Assembly: GCA_018842655.1 (NCBI GenBank)
Contig: JAGTWN010000004.1
Location: 372,001-436,000 of the forward strand
DNA length: 64,000 nucleotides
Reading direction: 5' to 3'
Origin: Candidatus Pantoea haifensis
GTDB lineage: Bacteria > Pseudomonadota > Gammaproteobacteria > Enterobacterales > Enterobacteriaceae
Shown: positions 60,350-64,000 of the stretch, one piece after another
Layout of the letters: every line of letters begins with the position of its first letter
Numbering within the stretch: position 1 is the first letter of the stretch
Notes under the pieces: model-generated
Database searches by the model: none
Seen by the model: only the letters and a program-made list of their open reading frames with translations
Told to the model about the DNA's origin: nothing
Translations under genes and position numbers: made by a program

Positions 60350-60498
60350 ACAATCCTCTTTTTCTGACGGAGTCGAAACACCTTAACCAGGCACGTTAAG
60401 TTGTACAATAGATTTTTGCCTGTACAACTTGACCGTTGGGCTTATTTTCTGCTTAATCTCATATTTGAGAATTAATTCCCAAAAATGAGAGAGTGCCG

Positions 60499-61061
60499 AT
60501 GCAAATACCGGATACAGAACAACGGCTGGCCGCTCGCCTTGCCGAGCTTCGACTTCAACGTGGTTGGTCGCTGGACGAGCTGGCGACAGCAACAGGCATT
60601 AGTCGGGCGTCATTATCGCGTATTGAACGCAGCGAGACCAGTCCAACGGCAGCACTGCTTAATCGCCTGTGCGTCGCGTACGGGCTTACCCTGTCGCGTC
60701 TGCTAAGCGAGGTTGAGGAGGGCGTAGACCTGCTGCTTACGCGTGATCAGCAGCCAGTCTGGCATGATGAAGCCAGTGGATTTCATCGCCGTAACGTGTC
60801 ACCACCTGCCACTAATTTTAGATGCGAATTGGTAGAGGGCAAGCTGCGGCCCGGCGCTCGCATCGATTATGATGCCCCGCCGTTGCACGGAATGGAGCAA
60901 CATATCTGGCTACGCGAAGGGGATTAACCCTCACTCTGGCGTCGCAACAGTGGACGCTGCGCGCCGGTGACAGCTTACGCTTTCATTTAACAGGAAAATC
61001 TTCGTTTGCTGCTCACCTGACCGAGGGCGCGCGATATCTGCTGGTGGTGTGTAAACCATGA
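60499..61061 (+). CDS. XRE-family regulator with C-terminal cupin (frame interrupted)
   Basis: An N-terminal HTH (residues 5-65, GWSLDELATATGISRASLSR) is joined to a cupin-type sensor. The frame ends early at 60927; adding one G to the G4 run at 60919-60922 gives LREGGLTLTLASQQWTLRAGDSLRFHL and a 187-residue protein ending VVCKP, with its stop overlapping the next ATG as ATGA. That overlap supports the repair. Such HTH-cupin proteins regulate small metabolic genes next to them, probably here the acetyltransferase. GAGAGAG precedes ATG 60499. Confidence 0.82.
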
Positions 61062-61576
61062 TCGATTATGAACAGCTCAGTGCGACACAAGCGCAACAGC
61101 TATTGCCGCAGCTCTGTGATGTATTGCAGGCCTGCGTCGCTGATGGCGGCAGTATCGGTTTTATTGATGCCACGGATCGTGATGTCATTGCGCGCTTTTG
61201 GCAGGATCGGATTGACAGCCTCGCCCGTGGAAACTGTGATTTGCTGGTGGCACGTCAGCAGGGCGTCGTGGTGGCAACGGTAATGGTGAATAACAGCGGA
61301 ATGCCTAACGGCCGTCATCGCGCCGAAATCAGTAAACTGCTGGTGCTGCCGCTGGCGCGACGTCAGGGCATTGCCCGCCAGTTGATGCAGCAGGCCGAAC
61401 TGCGTGCGCAGGCACAGGGGAAAACCTTGCTGGTTCTGGATACGCGCAGCGGTGATGTTGCCAGCGAGCTCTATCGCTCGCTTGGCTGGCAGGTGGCAGG
61501 TTCGATCCCGTTTTATGCCGAATCAACCGAAGGTGTTTTCGAGGCCACCACCGTGATGTTTAAAGTATTGCAGTAA
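61058..61576 (+). CDS. GNAT-family N-acetyltransferase
   Basis: A 172-residue acyl-CoA transferase. Motif A is ISKLLVLPLARRQGIARQLM (about residues 89-108), with TRSGDVASELYRSLGW near the C-terminus. The substrate is unknown. Its start overlaps the HTH-cupin regulator stop by 4 bases, so the two are translated together. Confidence 0.88.
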   Translation: MIDYEQLSATQAQQLLPQLCDVLQACVADGGSIGFIDATDRDVIARFWQDRIDSLARGNCDLLVARQQGVVVATVMVNNSGMPNGRHRAEISKLLVLPLARRQGIARQLMQQAELRAQAQGKTLLVLDTRSGDVASELYRSLGWQVAGSIPFYAESTEGVFEATTVMFKVLQ

Positions 61577-61595
61577 AAAATAGCGGGTCATTTAG

Positions 61596-61626
61596 CCGCC
61601 TCTTGCTCTTTCTGTGGCAGAGGCGG
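61596..61626. terminator. Hairpin between convergent acetyltransferase and dehydrogenase genes
   Basis: An 8-bp perfect stem CCGCCTCT (61596-61603) / AGAGGCGG (61619-61626) with a 15-base loop lies between convergent genes. No T-tract follows, so it is a weak candidate. Confidence 0.35.
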
Positions 61627-61652
61627 GGATGGAAAGAGCAGGCCGCAGAAAA

Positions 61653-62738
61653 TTAAACCTGCGCTGCTAATGCCTCAACGCGCTGAATCGCGGCCAGCAC
61701 GCTTGCCTCGGTCACCGGCTCTGCCATCATCGCCATGTCTGGCGCATGGACCGACTCCCTAATCACCAAAGCCAGCTCAGCTTCATCCAGCAAGGCGATA
61801 TCGCGCAGCATCAGCGGCACGCCACACTGACGTGCCAGTTTCATTTCTGCCAGCAGTTCAGCATCCGGGCGATTTTCCAGCGCCAGTAAGCAGAGATTGC
61901 CGAAACCCACTAACAACCCATGCCCAAACTCTCGCGTTTTATCACAGAAGGTAAAACCTTCATAAATGGCATGCGCTGCGGCAGCGTGAGCGCCGTTGCT
62001 CATCAACGAGGTTAAACCTGCCCAGGTAAAAATAGCATCCAGCACCTGATCCAGAGCAGCACTGCTTTCGCTCTGTAACACGGCCTGATAAGCCTGCGGG
62101 CCATGTTCAGCAATCACGTCGTAACAGATCTTGCTGTGAGCCAGTGAGGAGAGTGCATTGCCTTCACGCGCGGGGTGCAGACGGCTGACGGCACGAAATT
62201 CATACCACTTCGCCAGCGTGTCGCCCAGTCCAGCCGCTAACCAGCGAGCCGGGGCGCTGGCCAGTAATTCACTGTCGATCAACACCGCAGCAGGCGCTTG
62301 CGGCAAGGGAAAAATATCGTAAAAGTTACCGTTATCGTCATAACGAATCGCCAGCGGCGTTACGGCTGAGCAGGTAGCCGCAATTGTCGGAATGGTGATT
62401 AACGGTAAGCCAAGCTGAGCGGCAACCGCTTTGCAGGTATCCAGCGATTTTCCACCGCCTACGCCAATGATCAGGTCTGCCTGCAATGTGGCTGCGCGGG
62501 CTGCCAGGCGCTCAATCTGTGATAAAGAGGTTTCACCACCAAACCACTCCTGAGCCAGTAGCGCGACGTCAGCGGTGTGCAACTGCGCCTGCACGTCCTT
62601 TTCCACTGCACGCAACGCCTGATTACCCCCAATCAGCAGCGCCCGTTTTCCCAGGCTGGCCGCGACGGAACCTAACTGCGCTAAAACGCCTGCGCCGCGT
62701 AAGATGCGTGCAGGAAACACCAGATTCATTTCACTCAT
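61653..62738 (-). CDS. Iron-type (GldA-like) alcohol/hydroxyacid dehydrogenase
   Basis: A 361-residue type III metal-dependent dehydrogenase. GVGGGKSLDTCKAVA binds NAD(P); TIPTIAATCSAVTPLAI is typical of the GldA/YbdH group. Metal ligands fit AGLGDTLAKW (Asp), HAAAAHAIYEG and FGHGLLVGFG (His). E. coli YbdH (HcxA) reduces 2-oxo acids, so a hydroxycarboxylate role is possible; glycerol is another option. It is divergent from dinG. Confidence 0.85.
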   Translation of the reverse strand: MSEMNLVFPARILRGAGVLAQLGSVAASLGKRALLIGGNQALRAVEKDVQAQLHTADVALLAQEWFGGETSLSQIERLAARAATLQADLIIGVGGGKSLDTCKAVAAQLGLPLITIPTIAATCSAVTPLAIRYDDNGNFYDIFPLPQAPAAVLIDSELLASAPARWLAAGLGDTLAKWYEFRAVSRLHPAREGNALSSLAHSKICYDVIAEHGPQAYQAVLQSESSAALDQVLDAIFTWAGLTSLMSNGAHAAAAHAIYEGFTFCDKTREFGHGLLVGFGNLCLLALENRPDAELLAEMKLARQCGVPLMLRDIALLDEAELALVIRESVHAPDMAMMAEPVTEASVLAAIQRVEALAAQV

Positions 62739-62940
62739 TCCGCTTTCCCAAAATAATCGATGCTGGCAACAGGCGCAGCATCGTATAAAACAAACAGCTA
62801 TCTTTTGCTGGACACAGAGACCTGTTCATACTATCCGAGCCTTTTCCTTTTCGGGAGTCGTTCTTTTCATCAGGCGTGCTGAGAAGCCAGTTTCTGAATG
62901 GCGCACGAAAAAATCATAACGAAAGCTGACGTTGCCGGGA

Positions 62941-62960
62941 CACTGTGTAAAAATACAGGC
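62941..62960. promoter_or_regulatory. LexA (SOS) box of dinG
   Basis: CACTGTGTAAAAATACAGGC has the exact CTGT-N8-ACAG form and lies 25 bases before the dinG ATG. dinG is a known LexA-regulated gene in E. coli. Confidence 0.9.
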
Positions 62961-62984
62961 AATTTTTCCGGTGGTAACGAGACA

Positions 62985-64000
62985 ATGGCCCTGACAGCAG
63001 CATTAAAAAGCCAGATAGCGCAGTGGTATAAATCACTCCAGCAACAGGTGCCTGATTTTATTCCGCGTGCGCCCCAGCGGCAGATGATCGCTGAAGTGGC
63101 AAAATGTCTGGCAGGTGACGATGGCCGCCATCTGGCGGTAGAAGCGCCGACAGGCGTAGGTAAAACCCTTTCCTATTTGATCCCTGGTATTGCCGTCAGC
63201 CGTGCTGAAGAGAAACGGTTGGTGATCAGTACCGCCAATGTGGCTTTGCAGGATCAAATCTTTACCAAAGATCTGCCGCTGCTTAAAAAGATCGTTCCCG
63301 ATCTCACCTTTACCGCGGCATTTGGTCGCGGTCGCTATGTTTGTCCACGCAATCTGGCCGCTCTGGCGGCAGATGATGACCAGCAAGGCGATTTGTTGTT
63401 GTATCTCGATGATGAAGCGATTAGCAGCACTAAAGAGGAACAAACGCAGTGTGCTCGTTTGCAAACATCGCTGGATCGCTATCAGTGGGATGGGTTACGC
63501 GATCACAGCGAAGAGAATGTCAGCGACAGCTTATGGCAGCGGCTCTCAACAGATAAAGCCAGTTGCCTCGGCGCGCACTGCCGTTGGTATCGCGAATGCC
63601 CCTTTTTATTGCCCGACGTGAAATTGAGCAGGCAGATGTGGTGGTAGCGAACCACGCTCTGGTCATGGCGGCGCTGGAAAATGAATCGGTGCTGCCGCCA
63701 GCGAAGCAGTTAATGCTGGTCCTGGACGAAGGCCATCACTTGCCCGACGTGGCGCGTGATGCACTGGAAATGAGCGCCGATATCACGCCTGGCTGGAGCA
63801 GCTTACAGCTCGATCTGTTTGTAAAACTGGTCGACGGCATCATGACGCAGATGCGACCAAAATCGCCGCCACCTCTGGCTAACCCTGAGCGTCTTAAAGC
63901 GCACTGTGAAGAGTTGCGTGAGCTTCTTACTGTTATCAGCAACGCCCTGAATCCGCTGCTGCCGCCGCATAATCAGCCCGGCGAATACCGTTTCGTCCTG
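62985..64000 (+). CDS. dinG: ATP-dependent DNA helicase DinG (partial, frame interrupted)
   Basis: An XPD-like 4Fe-4S helicase that resolves R-loops and other structures. The first 339 codons are present; the gene runs off the right edge. Walker A EAPTGVGKT (about 54-62) and iron-sulfur cysteines near CPRNLAAL, CLGAHC and CPF are visible. The frame breaks after YRECPF; adding one T to the T5 run at 63603-63607 gives CPFFIARREIEQADVVVANHALV, then DEGHHLPDVARDALEMSA. ATG 62985 aligns with E. coli; upstream codons to 62898 overlap the LexA box. Confidence 0.93.

Noticed and set aside
55957-61061. Programmed ribosomal frameshifting or transcriptional slippage as the cause of the frame breaks
   Set aside because: Breaks occur in G, C, T and A runs in the middle of conserved enzyme domains with no stimulatory elements, and affect unrelated genes; under-calling explains all of them.
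1-64000. tRNA or rRNA genes, CRISPR arrays, insertion sequences, prophage genes
   Set aside because: Reading both strands showed no cloverleaf-type sequence, spaced repeats, transposase or phage proteins; small tRNA-like elements cannot be fully excluded without a dedicated search.

Overview
The window looks like a chromosomal segment of an enterobacterium, most likely Erwiniaceae (Pantoea/Erwinia-like). Almost every protein is a close relative of an Escherichia coli K-12 protein, G+C is moderately high outside one island, and the gene order mixes two E. coli neighbourhoods. A free-standing type I idi gene fits Pantoea-like bacteria. The genus is an inference from content, not a database result.

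Layout. 1-23.6 kb follows the E. coli ybhA-to-rhlE region: ybhA (cut by the window start), pgl, ybhB, the divergent biotin locus bioA / bioBFCD with a BirA operator between the arms, an orphan UrtE-like ATPase, a long non-coding stretch with DnaA-box-like sites and an SOS box ahead of uvrB, ybhK, a molybdenum-cofactor riboswitch ahead of moaABCDE, two lipoprotein genes (DUF1264, DUF1615), ybhL, the ybhP-clsB-ybhN envelope operon, ybhQ, rhlE and dusC. 23.7-34 kb is more accessory: an MFS transporter, a low-G+C two-gene island (zinc-ribbon DNA methyltransferase with an HTH domain plus a putative nuclease), a PiT phosphate transporter, and a peptidase-containing ABC exporter with its HlyD-like partner but no visible precursor peptide. 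34-43 kb holds ldtB, a GH15 glycoside hydrolase, yohF, yohD, yohC, pbpG and a DUF3772 MscS channel. 43-61 kb holds a chitoporin-like porin, dld, bglX, an MpaB-type oxygenase, a SUFU-domain protein, a chemoreceptor behind a sigma-28-like promoter, idi, an MFS transporter, the osmF-yehYXW osmoprotectant importer, the 35-residue protein YohO, mlrA and a regulator/acetyltransferase pair. The window ends with an iron-type alcohol dehydrogenase and the first part of dinG, which has its own LexA box.

The main quality signal is that at least 17 single-base deletions break otherwise well-conserved genes. Every one can be repaired by adding one base to a short homopolymer, and the repaired lengths match E. 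coli. Two more are probable. This points to homopolymer under-calling in the assembly rather than 14-15 independent pseudogenes. I therefore give the repaired gene extents and state each break.

Functionally the window is mostly housekeeping: cofactor synthesis (biotin, Moco), DNA repair (UvrB, DinG), membrane lipid and cell-wall enzymes (ClsB, LdtB, PbpG), transport and osmoprotection. The least explained parts are the methyltransferase/nuclease island, the orphan exporter and the orphan UrtE-like ATPase.
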